NCBI GenBank assembly: GCA_905182225.1
Contig: CAJJAJ010000010.1
Location: 1-64,000 of the forward strand
Direction of reading: 5' to 3'
Source: an uncultured Aquiluna sp.
GTDB taxonomy: Bacteria; Actinomycetota; Actinomycetes; Actinomycetales; Microbacteriaceae
Length of the DNA stretch: 64,000 nucleotides
Below, piece after piece: positions 19,369 to 29,799 of the stretch. Within the stretch, counting starts at the first letter, position 1; every line of letters begins with the position of its first letter. A program made the position numbers and the translations under genes. Below the pieces are notes generated by a model that had not been told where the DNA came from, did no database searches, and saw only the letters and a program-made list of their open reading frames with translations.

Positions 19369-20373
19369 ATGACTAAACCAAACCTGCTATCAGGAATGCA
19401 ACCATCTGCGGCAAGCCTTCATTTGGGCAACTACTTAGGTGCACTTACCCAATGGGTAGCGATGCAGGATCAGTTCAACGCCTATTACGTAATTGTTGAC
19501 CTGCACGCGATCACGGTCCCGCAGGATCCGAAGCTGCTCCGCAACAACACCCGTCGGACAGCGGCACAGTATCTGGCTGCCGGATTAGATCCAGCCAAGA
19601 GTGCGTTGTTTGTGCAGTCTCATGTCCCTGCTCACGCTCAACTAGCCTGGGTGCTGAACTGCATAACCGGTTTCGGAGAAGCCTCGAGAATGACGCAGTT
19701 TAAAGACAAGAGCCAAAAGGGTGGCGCAGACAATTCATCCGTCGGTTTATTCACATACCCAATCTTGCAAGCGGCGGACATTTTGCTTTATCAACCGACC
19801 GCAGTTCCTGTCGGCGAAGACCAGCGTCAACACCTCGAACTAACCCGCGATTTGGCGATGCGGTTTAATTCAAGATACGGCGAAACTTTTACAATTCCAA
19901 AAGCAGAGATCTTGAAAGAAACCGCCAAGATTTATGACCTTCAGGTGCCGACAGCGAAGATGTCAAAGTCAGCTCATGACCCTAAGGGATTGATAAACCT
20001 AATGGACGAGCCTGCGCAAATAACTAAGAAAATAAAATCTGCAGTAACCGACACCGATGGTGATATCCGGTTTGACCAAGAAAATAAGCCTGGCATTTCT
20101 AACCTGCTCGGTATTTACTCTGCACTCACCGGAGAGCCGGTCTCCAAATTAGAAGCAGGGCTTTCTGGCAGTGGTTACGGAGCACTCAAGACTGAGGTTG
20201 CTGAAGTAGTAGTTGCAGCACTGGAGCCAATCAGAACTAGGGCCAATGAACTACTCGAGGATCCAGCTGAATTAGATCGCCTTCTTGCCAAAGGGGCGGC
20301 TAGCGCCAACGAGACTGCAGAAAACACCCTCAAGGCCGTGTATGAAAACCTTGGGCTGGTAACTCCGGTCTGA
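19369..20373 (+). CDS. trpS: Tryptophanyl-tRNA synthetase
   Basis: [19 protein letters not shown] (HIGH-like) and KMSKS motifs. Confidence 0.95.
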   Translation: MTKPNLLSGMQPSAASLHLGNYLGALTQWVAMQDQFNAYYVIVDLHAITVPQDPKLLRNNTRRTAAQYLAAGLDPAKSALFVQSHVPAHAQLAWVLNCITGFGEASRMTQFKDKSQKGGADNSSVGLFTYPILQAADILLYQPTAVPVGEDQRQHLELTRDLAMRFNSRYGETFTIPKAEILKETAKIYDLQVPTAKMSKSAHDPKGLINLMDEPAQITKKIKSAVTDTDGDIRFDQENKPGISNLLGIYSALTGEPVSKLEAGLSGSGYGALKTEVAEVVVAALEPIRTRANELLEDPAELDRLLAKGAASANETAENTLKAVYENLGLVTPV

Positions 20374-20414
20374 GGAATTTCTCAGCTCAAAAGAGTATTG
20401 TTTCAGGTAAGCAC

Positions 20415-20558
20415 AGTTCTTCGGGGTCAGTGAAAATCTGAACCGGCGGTTATAGTCCGCGACCCGACTGGAAACATCGCAACCAGCGATGAGACTCCAG
20501 GCGGTTGACTTGGTGGAAATCCAAGACCGACGGTTAAAGTCCGGATGAGAGAAGAACT
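20415..20558 (+). promoter_or_regulatory. FMN riboswitch (RFN element)
   Basis: Conserved RFN blocks: cttcggggtcagtgaaaatctgaaccggcggttatagtccgcga ... ttggtggaaatccaagaccgacggttaaagtccggatgagagaag; P1 agttcttc/gaagaact. Confidence 0.96.
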
Positions 20559-20587
20559 AGGGCGCTATTTGCGCCCTCTTATTTTTT
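20559..20587 (+). terminator. Riboswitch expression-platform intrinsic terminator
   Basis: AGGGCGC-tattt-GCGCCCT followed by cttatttttt, directly after the P1 3' strand. Confidence 0.88.
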
Positions 20588-20628
20588 CCGTTCCCGCGGT
20601 TCTGTGTTACCAGAATCGAGAGGGAAAG

Positions 20629-21657
20629 ATGCCAAGCGTTGAGCAGTACGAATCCGCGATGCGCCGCGCCCTCGAGATTTCTCTAACCGGTCCAGCTGTT
20701 GGCATAAACCCTCAGGTTGGCGCAGTAATTTTGGATCCGACTGGCGCCATCGTCAGTGAAGGTTGGCATAAAGGTGCCGGCAGCGACCACGCCGAGGTCA
20801 TGGCCCTTGAGCACTTCGCAGAAACTTTTCCAGGCACTTCTCTTGAAAATCACACCGCAGTCGTGACGCTAGAGCCTTGCAACCACGTTGGTAAGACTGG
20901 GCCCTGCGCCTTGGCTCTTGTTGAAGCTGGAGTCAGTCGAGTTGTATTCGCGTCCGCTGACCCCGGGGATGAGTCAAGCCTGGGATCTCGAACCTTGAAA
21001 GATGCAGGGATCGAAGTAATACCCGGTGTCCTTCTAGAGCAAGCCGAAGAGCAAAATCGAGTCTGGCTCGGCTCTAAGCGCCTCGGTAGGCCATTTGTGA
21101 CATTGAAGTGGGCTAGCACGTTAGATGGCCGCAGTGCCGCCTCTGATGGCACTAGCCAATGGATTAGTGGCCCTGAATCAAGGGCAGACACTCATTCGCG
21201 GCGTGCAAGCGTGGACAGTATTTTGGTGGGAACCAGTACCGCAATTGCAGATGATCCCGAACTGACGGCCAGGAGGCCAGACGGTAGTTATTTTGAAGAT
21301 CAACCAATTCGAATAGTTTTGGGCGAATCTTCAATTCCAAATACTTTGCGCCTCTTTAATGACAAAGCCAAAACTATTCAAATCCAAACGCGTGATCTGC
21401 ACGACGCAATGCACCAACTTTGGGCGCTGGGGATAAAGCACGTTTTTGTCGAGGGTGGACCGAAGCTTGCGAGCGCATTTGTTGCAGCCAAATTGGTAGA
21501 TGAATTCATTGTTTACCTAGCGCCAAAACTTCTTGGTGGCCCAAACATGGCACTCGGTCAAATAGGGGTTACCGGCATCGAAGACGCAGCGCAGCTTCAA
21601 CTAATTGAAACCAAACAACTTGGAAACGACATATTCATCAGAGCGAGGAGCGCCTAA
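20629..21657 (+). CDS. ribD: Bifunctional diaminohydroxyphosphoribosylaminopyrimidine deaminase / 5-amino-6-(5-phosphoribosylamino)uracil reductase
   Basis: HAEVMAL...EPCNHVGKTGPC deaminase motif; ATG with gagaggga SD downstream of the terminator. Confidence 0.95.
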   Translation: MPSVEQYESAMRRALEISLTGPAVGINPQVGAVILDPTGAIVSEGWHKGAGSDHAEVMALEHFAETFPGTSLENHTAVVTLEPCNHVGKTGPCALALVEAGVSRVVFASADPGDESSLGSRTLKDAGIEVIPGVLLEQAEEQNRVWLGSKRLGRPFVTLKWASTLDGRSAASDGTSQWISGPESRADTHSRRASVDSILVGTSTAIADDPELTARRPDGSYFEDQPIRIVLGESSIPNTLRLFNDKAKTIQIQTRDLHDAMHQLWALGIKHVFVEGGPKLASAFVAAKLVDEFIVYLAPKLLGGPNMALGQIGVTGIEDAAQLQLIETKQLGNDIFIRARSA

Positions 21658-22247
21658 TGTTCACCGGAATCATTGAAGAACTTGGAACCGTAACCGGAAT
21701 TACCAAGCAGTCAGACGCGTTGCGTCTAACGATTAAGGGCAAAATGGTGCTGGAGGACCTGAAGCGAGGGGATTCAATCTCTTGCTCGGGCACTTGCCTA
21801 ACCGCTATCGAGATTGACGAAAATGGCTTTACCGCAGACGTCATGATGGAAACCATCAAGCTGACCAGCCTCATGGAGGTGGTAGTTGGTGCCCCAATTA
21901 ACTTAGAGCGCGCTATGAACGCCCAAACTCGTTACGGCGGTCACGTCGTCCAGGGGCACATCGATGGTGTCGGAGAGTTTGTTTCGCGTGAGACCAGTGA
22001 GAACTGGGATTGGGTGAGAATCAGAATTCCTCGCGAACTCTTGCGCTACGTAGTGATGAAGGGGTCGATCACCTTCGACGGCATCTCGCTCACCGTCAAT
22101 GAAATATCCGACGACGTGATTGGGCTTTCTTTGATTCCTGAGACGCTGCAGGTGACAACGCTGGGTTCCAAAAAGCCCGGATCAAAGGTCAACGTCGAGG
22201 TTGATGTAATGGCAAAGCACATCGAGAGACTCATGGAGTTCAAGTAA
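21657..22247 (+). CDS. ribE: Riboflavin synthase
   Basis: MFTGIIEELG; repeated lumazine-binding domains; GHVVQGHIDG. Confidence 0.95.
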   Translation: MFTGIIEELGTVTGITKQSDALRLTIKGKMVLEDLKRGDSISCSGTCLTAIEIDENGFTADVMMETIKLTSLMEVVVGAPINLERAMNAQTRYGGHVVQGHIDGVGEFVSRETSENWDWVRIRIPRELLRYVVMKGSITFDGISLTVNEISDDVIGLSLIPETLQVTTLGSKKPGSKVNVEVDVMAKHIERLMEFK

Positions 22248-23489
22248 ATGGAGGTTATTGAATCAAGCATTGAAGAGGTTCTTAGTGCGCTTCGGGCCGG
22301 CAAGCCGGTTTTGGTAACCGATGCCGCAGATCGAGAAGACGAGGGCGACGCAATAATTGCCGCCGAGTTTGCCACAACCGAGTGGATGGCCTGGATGATC
22401 CGCTACACCTCAGGATATATCTGTGCGCCCATGACTGAGCAGCGAGCCAACGAACTTGACTTGCCATTGATGTGGGTAAAAACCCAAGACCCCCACCGCA
22501 CTGCCTACACGGTAAGCGTCGATGCTACCGATCGCGCGACAACCGGAATTTCAGCAGCCGACAGAGGCCTAACAGCCAGAGTGCTGGCTGACCGGAATTC
22601 CGGACCGCTTTCTTTGATGCGCCCAGGTCACGTTCTTCCGCTGCGAGCGAAGGCCGGTGGTGTGCTGGAGAGAGCCGGTCACACCGAAGCAGCGGTTGAC
22701 CTCATGAAGCTAGCGGGCCTTGAGCCGGTTGCAATGATGGCCGAGATGGTCAATGACGACGGAACTATGATGCGGCGCGAGGAATTATTTCAGGCCTCCC
22801 TAAGGTTTGGGTTACCTATGACTAGCATTTCGAACCTGAAGGATCACTTGGCTAAGCTGTCCCCGAAGCTGAATTCCAGCAGCAACAGGATTCGTTTCGA
22901 TGCCGAAGCCAAGTTGCCCACAACTCACGGTGACTTCCGGGTACGAGGCTATTACGATGTGCAGACCACTGCGGACCACGTCGCCATCATCGCGGGCAAG
23001 CCCACTGGAAAGAATGTTCTTGTCCGCCTTCACTCGGAGTGCATCACTGGGGAAGCTTTCGGTTCGTTAAAGTGTGAATGTGGCCCACAGCTGGATGGTG
23101 CAATGGATGCTATTGCCGCTGATCCAAAAGGCGGGGTAGTTATTTACCTTCGTGGCCAAGAGGGCCGAGGTATCGGTCTACTTAACAAGCTAAAAGCTTA
23201 TGCGCTTCAAGAACAAGGCTTGGACACTGTGGATGCGAACCTAGCGCTTGGGCTCCCAAGTGAAGCGCGCGAGTACGGAGCAGCGATTGCTATCTTGCAA
23301 GACTTAGGCATCGAAAGCGTTCGCTTGCTGACAAATAATCCTGAAAAGCGAGAGTCTCTGGAGAGCGCTGACATAGCTGTCACCGAGACAGTTCCCCTGA
23401 TTGTTGGCCTAGCAGAGCAGAACCTTGGGTATCTAGCTGCTAAGCGCGAGCGCATGGGCCATGAGTTACCCGCTAATCTGGACAAGTGA
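22248..23489 (+). CDS. ribBA: Bifunctional DHBP synthase / GTP cyclohydrolase II
   Basis: DREDEGD motif; GCHII motif HSECITGEAFGSLKCECGPQL. Confidence 0.95.
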   Translation: MEVIESSIEEVLSALRAGKPVLVTDAADREDEGDAIIAAEFATTEWMAWMIRYTSGYICAPMTEQRANELDLPLMWVKTQDPHRTAYTVSVDATDRATTGISAADRGLTARVLADRNSGPLSLMRPGHVLPLRAKAGGVLERAGHTEAAVDLMKLAGLEPVAMMAEMVNDDGTMMRREELFQASLRFGLPMTSISNLKDHLAKLSPKLNSSSNRIRFDAEAKLPTTHGDFRVRGYYDVQTTADHVAIIAGKPTGKNVLVRLHSECITGEAFGSLKCECGPQLDGAMDAIAADPKGGVVIYLRGQEGRGIGLLNKLKAYALQEQGLDTVDANLALGLPSEAREYGAAIAILQDLGIESVRLLTNNPEKRESLESADIAVTETVPLIVGLAEQNLGYLAAKRERMGHELPANLDK

Positions 23490-23950
23490 GCGGTAGCGGA
23501 GCACCAAACCTGAAGGTTTCAGCAGTCGGCAAGAAAGTCGTCATTGTTGCAACTTCTTGGCACCTAGAGATAATGGCAGGCTTGATTGCGGGTGCTCAGA
23601 AAGAACTCAAAGTTTCCGGAGCTGAAGATGTTCAGTTAAATATGGTGCCGGGTGCATTCGAACTCCCATTAGCCGCAAAATGGGCTTTTGATCAAGGAGC
23701 GGATCTAGTTATCGCGCTTGGGGTGGTAATTCAGGGTGGCACCCCTCACTTTGACTACATCTGCTCTTCGGCAACAGAGGGCCTAACAAGAGTCCAGCTT
23801 GATGCAAACAAGCCCTTAGGCTTCGGCCTGCTAACAGTAAACGACGAGCAGGAAGCACTGAATCGAGCTGGCCTCGAGGGGTCCAAGGAGGACAAGGGTG
23901 CGGAGGCCGTTCAGGCCGCACTTGCCATGTCAGTCCTAATGGCCGGCTAG
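23486..23950 (+). CDS. ribH: 6,7-dimethyl-8-ribityllumazine synthase
   Basis: VPGAFELPLAAKW and ALGVVIQGGTPHFDYI motifs. Confidence 0.95.
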   Translation: MSGSGAPNLKVSAVGKKVVIVATSWHLEIMAGLIAGAQKELKVSGAEDVQLNMVPGAFELPLAAKWAFDQGADLVIALGVVIQGGTPHFDYICSSATEGLTRVQLDANKPLGFGLLTVNDEQEALNRAGLEGSKEDKGAEAVQAALAMSVLMAG

Positions 23951-24080
23951 TGACAACTATTTAATATGCTGCTGGTTGCGGCTTGAGTTTAGGGGTCTTT
24001 GAAATTGCTGAAGCTCTAAATCTCATTTCGAGTACTGCCCCAACAAAGAGTTTTGGCTATGGCACTTGTATCTTTAGTAA

Positions 24081-24929
24081 ATGACTAAAAAGCTTGGCAA
24101 CCGCAGGGTTAGCGGAACTGAGCAGTACTACACCCCCAAGGACCTTGCAGACGAACTCGTGAAGCTGACGCTAAAGGCAATCCCCCGTGCGACCGAAAGG
24201 ACCTTTCTTGAGCCCGCAGGTGGCACCGGCAGTTTTATTGAGGCACTCAATATGGCAGGCATTACGGCGGTAACTTCGGTCGATAAGTACCCTATGCACC
24301 CAGGCGTGATCAAGGCTGACTTTCTCGAGTGGGAAACAAAGGACACGGATTTGCTCACCATTTCAAATCCTCCGTTTGGAAGAAATAATGCGCTCTCCGT
24401 GCCGTTTTTCAATCGAGCTGCCAAATTCTCAAGCCACATCGCTTTTTTGGTGCCTCGATCCTGGCGTAAGTGGTCGGTGCAAAACCGGTTAGATACAAGA
24501 TTCCATCTAGTTCTAGATGTTGACGTTGCCGTTCAATACGAGGACGTTCTCGGAGCAAAAATCGCCAAGCGAAACGACCTTAGAACATGCTTCCAGATCT
24601 GGGAAAAGCGCCTAGAGCTGCGCCCGGTGATAGCCGTTCCTGACAACGGCTTTATCCAAAAATCGTCTCCAGATGAAGCGGATCTCGCCGTAAGGGTTTT
24701 TGGGTACGGGTGTGGAACTGTGATGGATGACTTTCCACGGCAGCCAAATACCACTTTGATGTTCCTGAGAGTTTTGGATAAAAGCATAGAATCAGCTCTC
24801 CAGGACCTAGATTATGAAAGGTTCTCAATAAATACCGCCTACACAAGGGCCCTCTCGTTTCAAGAAATAAACTTTCTTATTAATGAACAGGTCTTTGGGG
24901 ATGGCTTCCATAAGAAGTTAGGTTTATAA
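24081..24929 (+). CDS. Orphan N6-adenine-type DNA methyltransferase
   Basis: SAM motif I FLEPAGGTGSF followed by motif IV NPPFG; no restriction endonuclease adjacent. Confidence 0.72.
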   Translation: MTKKLGNRRVSGTEQYYTPKDLADELVKLTLKAIPRATERTFLEPAGGTGSFIEALNMAGITAVTSVDKYPMHPGVIKADFLEWETKDTDLLTISNPPFGRNNALSVPFFNRAAKFSSHIAFLVPRSWRKWSVQNRLDTRFHLVLDVDVAVQYEDVLGAKIAKRNDLRTCFQIWEKRLELRPVIAVPDNGFIQKSSPDEADLAVRVFGYGCGTVMDDFPRQPNTTLMFLRVLDKSIESALQDLDYERFSINTAYTRALSFQEINFLINEQVFGDGFHKKLGL

Positions 24930-24933
24930 AGCA

Positions 24934-26721
24934 GTGAGCGAGTACTACCAAGATCCAACTCAGAACCCAAAGAGCCGCGAGTATCGCGGCCCGAGGGCAA
25001 AGCTGAAAGACTTACTGCCGTATCTGGCAGAACACAAAAAAACCTTGATTTTGGCACTTGTGCTGTCGATTATCGGATCTCTGTTAGCCCTGGGCCAACC
25101 GCTCTTGATTGGCCAACTAATCACAGCCGTTCAAGAAAACCTGGATACCACTCTGCTTGCCTCGTTGATTGTGGCCCTAGTCATAACCTCGGCGCTGGTG
25201 AATGCGTTCCAGTATTACCTCCTCTACAAGACCGGTGAAGGTGTGGTGCTGAACACGAGAAAAGCGCTGGTTGCCCGAATGCTGAGGCTTCCAATTTGGC
25301 AGTATGACCGCCGCCGAATCGGTGACCTTGTTTCTCGGGTCGGATCGGATTCAACTCTGCTGAAGGCCGTGTTGACTCAAGGTCTAGTTGATGCTCTCGG
25401 AGGACTGCTCCAGTTTGCTGGCGCGATCATCGTAATGGCCTTCATTGACCCGCTGCTTCTTGGAACAACGCTGCTTGTTGTCTTTGCTGCCGTTGGAGCG
25501 ATTGCACTTACCGGCAGGCGCATCCGTTCTGCAACGACCAAGGCGCAGATGCGCGTTGGTGAGATGAGCGCTGCAGTTGAACGAGCGCTGAGTGCGATCC
25601 GAACCATCAAAGCTTCCCGGGCCGAGGCTCGCGAAACTGAAGAAATCCATAAGGACGCTGAGGCTGCATACGACCAGGGCCTTAGCATCGCAAGACTTTC
25701 AGCCATCGTCTCCCCCATTGCTCAGGTTGCCTTCAACTCAGCGTTCATAATTGTGCTTGGACTAGGTGGCCTAAGGGTTGCAACTGGTGCAACAACCATT
25801 GCCTCACTGGTTACCTTTGTAATCCTGCTGTTTTTCATGATCGGCCCACTTATCTCGGCCTTTGGGGCCTACACATCAGTGATGGGTGCCTTGGGTGCGC
25901 TGGCCCGAATCAAAGAGATCATGGATCTCGATGAAGAAGAGCCTGGTGGCGACAAGCTGCCTAGAAAGGGCACCAACAAGACCGCCATTGAATTCAAAGA
26001 CGTTGAGTTTCACTACGCGACCGAGGAAGGCGAAGAGCCTCAGCCGATATTGAAAAAGCTGAATCTAAAAATTGCTCGCGGTTCAAGAGTTGCGTTGGTG
26101 GGGCCATCCGGTGCCGGCAAATCTACGGTTTTCTCACTGATCGAGCGGTTCTACGAGCCAACCAGTGGACAAATTTTGCTCGACGGTCAGCCGGTAACTG
26201 AATTTTCAAGAGACTCACTCCGGCAGCAACTTGGCTATGTTGAGCAGGACGCTCCAGTGTTAGCTGGATCGCTAAAGGACAACCTGTTGCTGGGCAAAGC
26301 TGACGCAACAGATGAAGAGTTAGAAAGCGTGCTGAAGCAGGTGAACCTTGCAGAAGTTCTGAAGCGCGACACCAAAGGCCTGGCCGCAGAAGTCGGTGAA
26401 GATGGCATCATGCTCTCGGGTGGCGAGCGACAGCGCTTGGCAATTGCCAGAGCGTTGCTGGCCTCTCCGGAGATCCTTCTGCTAGATGAGTCAACCAGTG
26501 CCCTGGACGGCCCGAATGAGCAGCGCATGCGCGAGGCCATTGACGCCGTAGCGCATGACCGCACCCTTTTGATAATTGCTCACAGGCTTTCCACCGTGGT
26601 GGATTCAGACCAGATTATTGTTCTGGAGCATGGCGAAATTGTTGGGGTCGGCACCCATTCCGAGCTAGTGAAATCCACCCCGCTCTACACTGACCTAGCA
26701 AAGCACCAACTGCTGGTTTAG
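24934..26721 (+). CDS. ABC exporter, fused membrane and ATPase domains
   Basis: VGPSGAGKSTVFS, LSGGERQRLAIARALL, LLLDESTSALD. Confidence 0.92.
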   Translation: MSEYYQDPTQNPKSREYRGPRAKLKDLLPYLAEHKKTLILALVLSIIGSLLALGQPLLIGQLITAVQENLDTTLLASLIVALVITSALVNAFQYYLLYKTGEGVVLNTRKALVARMLRLPIWQYDRRRIGDLVSRVGSDSTLLKAVLTQGLVDALGGLLQFAGAIIVMAFIDPLLLGTTLLVVFAAVGAIALTGRRIRSATTKAQMRVGEMSAAVERALSAIRTIKASRAEARETEEIHKDAEAAYDQGLSIARLSAIVSPIAQVAFNSAFIIVLGLGGLRVATGATTIASLVTFVILLFFMIGPLISAFGAYTSVMGALGALARIKEIMDLDEEEPGGDKLPRKGTNKTAIEFKDVEFHYATEEGEEPQPILKKLNLKIARGSRVALVGPSGAGKSTVFSLIERFYEPTSGQILLDGQPVTEFSRDSLRQQLGYVEQDAPVLAGSLKDNLLLGKADATDEELESVLKQVNLAEVLKRDTKGLAAEVGEDGIMLSGGERQRLAIARALLASPEILLLDESTSALDGPNEQRMREAIDAVAHDRTLLIIAHRLSTVVDSDQIIVLEHGEIVGVGTHSELVKSTPLYTDLAKHQLLV

Positions 26722-26737
26722 CAATAGAGTAAAGGGC

Positions 26738-28042
26738 ATGAACGCTCATAATCAGATCACTGCCGAACAGGTATCCCTTCTGGATGCTAACGACCCATTG
26801 GCACATTTTCGCGACGAGTTTGTGATTTCGGACTCTGAGGTTTGCTACCTAGACGGCAACTCACTGGGCAGGCTACCAAAGCGCACAATCGAAGAAGTAA
26901 ATAAGTTTTTGACCAATGAGTGGGGACCTGAGTTAGTAGACGGTTGGTCGCACTGGATAGATCAAGCCCAACCCGCAGGAGATCTTTTGGCCCGTGCCGT
27001 TCTTGGAGCAGGCGAGGGTCAAACCCTGGTCTGCGACACCACCAGCGTGAATTTCTACCAACTCTGCGTTGCAGCAATAAAGGCGAGACCTGGGCGCAAG
27101 ACAGTAATTATCGATTCATCTAATTTCCCCACCGACCGATACATTCTGGCCGGCATCGCCGAATCAATGGGGCTGAACCTTGTAACGCTTGATACCGACG
27201 GGTCCGGTGGACCCGGGGCAGTAAAAATCGAGTCAGAGTTTGAAAGAGTGACTGCTTCCGAGCTCGCAAAGCACCTGAACGACGACGTCGCAATGGTCAC
27301 CCTTCAAGCAATCAATTATCGATCCGGTGCAAGGCAAGACCTCAAAGCAATCACCGATTTAGTCCGCCACCACGGAGGGCTTGTAGTCTGGGATTGCTCT
27401 CACGCCGCTGGTTCTATCCAGCTAGATTTCGAGAAAAATGGCGTTGACCTAGCGGTTGGCTGCACCTACAAATATGGCAATTCTGGACCCGGATCACCGG
27501 CATGGCTGTTTGTCTCAAAATCGATTCAGACAGAGCTTCGAGTTCCAATTCAGGGCTGGTTCGCGCAAGAAATGCAGTTTGAAATGGGGCCGAATTTTGA
27601 GCCTGCAGACACCATTCGGCGCTACCAGATTGCCAGCCCCTCAATCATCGGAATCAGAGCAGTTGAGGTCGCCTACGAGATGATAGAGCGCGCCGGTATC
27701 GCACTTATTGAACAGAAGGCTGCCAGAGGCACGGAGTTGATGATGGATTTGTTCAAGCAATGGCTGGAGCCACTTGGGTTTGAAGTTGCCTCCCCTTCTC
27801 AGGCGGCACTGAGGGGTGGCCACATAATCTTGACTCACCCGGAAGCAAGACAAATTGCCTACGCGATGCGGAAGATTTCAAAGGTAATACCTGACTATCG
27901 AGAGCCCAACGCGATCCGGGTGGCTATTTCTCCGCTTGCGACAAGCTACACAGAGGTATTCGAGGGGTTTTCGCGATTGCGAGACCTTGTCGAAAGCGGA
28001 AAATACTTGAGCATCGAGCAAGATGCCAACCGGGTTACCTAA
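26738..28042 (+). CDS. kynU: Kynureninase
   Basis: PLP-enzyme fold; YLDGNSLGRLP, WDCSHAAGS, CTYKYGNSGPG motifs. Confidence 0.92.
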   Translation: MNAHNQITAEQVSLLDANDPLAHFRDEFVISDSEVCYLDGNSLGRLPKRTIEEVNKFLTNEWGPELVDGWSHWIDQAQPAGDLLARAVLGAGEGQTLVCDTTSVNFYQLCVAAIKARPGRKTVIIDSSNFPTDRYILAGIAESMGLNLVTLDTDGSGGPGAVKIESEFERVTASELAKHLNDDVAMVTLQAINYRSGARQDLKAITDLVRHHGGLVVWDCSHAAGSIQLDFEKNGVDLAVGCTYKYGNSGPGSPAWLFVSKSIQTELRVPIQGWFAQEMQFEMGPNFEPADTIRRYQIASPSIIGIRAVEVAYEMIERAGIALIEQKAARGTELMMDLFKQWLEPLGFEVASPSQAALRGGHIILTHPEARQIAYAMRKISKVIPDYREPNAIRVAISPLATSYTEVFEGFSRLRDLVESGKYLSIEQDANRVT

Positions 28043-28122
28043 GCCTCAAGCCTTCTCTTAAATGCAAACTAAATAGCCAGAAAAGCTGGCAGTGAACACT
28101 CGGACAGAGCGAATGGATAACA

Positions 28123-28947
28123 GTGGAACAGAATAAGCACGTCACCTACATTTCTTACCTCAAAATTGATGAGCTCCTCGCGCTGCAAGAGCCGTTGAGC
28201 GATGGCCCGGAGCACGACGAATTGTTGTTCATCACCATCCACCAGGTCTATGAGCTCTGGTTCAAGCAGGTCCTTCACGAAGTCGCCGCCCTACAGGTCA
28301 CGCTGCAAGAAGGTAACTCGCACCGATCCATGGCACTGCTAGGTCGAATCCGAACCATTATGAAGACTTGCGTCTCTCAACTGGACATCCTGGAAACAAT
28401 GACCCCACTGCAGTTCAATTCATTTCGAGAGCGCCTTAGCTCCGCGAGCGGATTCCAGTCCGCCCAGTTCCGCGAGCTAGAGGCAGTTCTGGGAAGGCGT
28501 GATCAAGCCGGAGCAAAGGCCGATGCCAAATCCGGCATGGGCATGGCTGAGCACCTGATTGCAGGCTCCCCGGCTCGAGCAAGAGTAGAGGCTGCAATGA
28601 CAAGAATGTCGTTGTGGGATTCGGCCCTGCACTATTTCAACTCGAGGATGGCACTACCAAAGGAGTTGCTGTCTAGAGACGTCACGGAAGCCTGGGAACC
28701 TCACGAGGGGCTTCAGAATGTTTTAATCGAACTCCACCGAAATGACCCGGAAGCTTCCATGATTGGCGAAGCTCTAGTCGATTTGGATGAGGGGCTGCAA
28801 GAGTGGCGTTATCGTCACGTCAAGATGGTCGAACGCACTATCGGGCACAAAATTGGATCCGGAGGCTCTTCGGGAGCAGGCTATTTGGCAAGCACACTTT
28901 TCAACCCGGTGTTCCCAGATCTGTGGGCTATCAGGTCGCGTTTTTAA
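28123..28947 (+). CDS. kynA: Tryptophan 2,3-dioxygenase
   Basis: [19 protein letters not shown] and [24 protein letters not shown] motifs; GTG start. Confidence 0.94.
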   Translation: MEQNKHVTYISYLKIDELLALQEPLSDGPEHDELLFITIHQVYELWFKQVLHEVAALQVTLQEGNSHRSMALLGRIRTIMKTCVSQLDILETMTPLQFNSFRERLSSASGFQSAQFRELEAVLGRRDQAGAKADAKSGMGMAEHLIAGSPARARVEAAMTRMSLWDSALHYFNSRMALPKELLSRDVTEAWEPHEGLQNVLIELHRNDPEASMIGEALVDLDEGLQEWRYRHVKMVERTIGHKIGSGGSSGAGYLASTLFNPVFPDLWAIRSRF

Positions 28948-29795
28948 CCTGCAGCCAGTACAACGTTTCTAACGAGCATTGCCCGAGTCATTGGGCCAAC
29001 GCCGCCCGGATTCGGAGAGATGTGACCGGCAACCGTCGCAACACCAGGATGGACATCGCCCACAAGCTTTCCGTCGACTCTTGTTATTCCCACATCCAAC
29101 ACCGCAGCGCCGGGCTTTATCCATTCAGGTCTTATGAAGTGAGGGCTTCCTAAAGCCGCCACCACAATGTCCGACCTCGAAATAACTTCCTCGATGTGCC
29201 TAGATGCGCTGTGAAGCAAAGTTGGTGTCGCATCAACGCCTTTGCGAGTAAGCATTAGCCCCAGCGGTCTGCCCACGGTCAGGCCTCTACCGATAATTGC
29301 AACCTGTGCGCCTCGAAGGCTCACTTCGTAGCGCTCCAGGAGTTCGATGATCCCGCTTGGCGTGCAGGGCAGTGGACTACTGATTTGACCACCGGTGTTC
29401 ATAACCAGCCGGCCAAGATTCACCGGGTGAAGTCCATCGGCATCTTTGTCAGGATCGATTAGTTCCAGCATTTCGTTGGCATCGATACCACCCGGAAGCG
29501 GCAACTGAACTATAAACCCGGTCGCTTCCTTGGCCTCATTGAGGTCCTTTATAGCAGCCTGGATATCGGCTCTAGAGGCAGTTGCTGGAAGATCGATTCG
29601 AATAGATTCGATTCCAACCTCAGCGCAATCCCTATGCTTACCGGACACATAAGAAAGTGACCCCGCGTCATCGCCCACCAAGATAGTTCCGAGCCCAACG
29701 TTTATGCCCCTGGCCGTCAGACCAACAACCTCAGCTGCAAGCTCTGTCTTTATGGCCTTGGCTGTTGCTAAGCCATCAAGTATTAGAGCGGTCAA
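28944..29795 (-). CDS. folD: Methylenetetrahydrofolate dehydrogenase/cyclohydrolase
   Basis: [25 protein letters not shown] motifs. Confidence 0.94.
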   Translation of the reverse strand: MTALILDGLATAKAIKTELAAEVVGLTARGINVGLGTILVGDDAGSLSYVSGKHRDCAEVGIESIRIDLPATASRADIQAAIKDLNEAKEATGFIVQLPLPGGIDANEMLELIDPDKDADGLHPVNLGRLVMNTGGQISSPLPCTPSGIIELLERYEVSLRGAQVAIIGRGLTVGRPLGLMLTRKGVDATPTLLHSASRHIEEVISRSDIVVAALGSPHFIRPEWIKPGAAVLDVGITRVDGKLVGDVHPGVATVAGHISPNPGGVGPMTRAMLVRNVVLAAG

Positions 29796-29799
29796 CCAG

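Noticed and set aside
20545-20628. N-terminal extension of ribD in the ORF track (MREELGRYLRPLIFSVPAVL...)
   Set aside because: Overlaps the FMN riboswitch 3' end and terminator; the ATG at 20629 has an SD.
28076-28090. Small hairpin gccag-aaaag-ctggc between kynU and TDO
   Set aside because: Only 5 bp and no T-run; could easily be chance.
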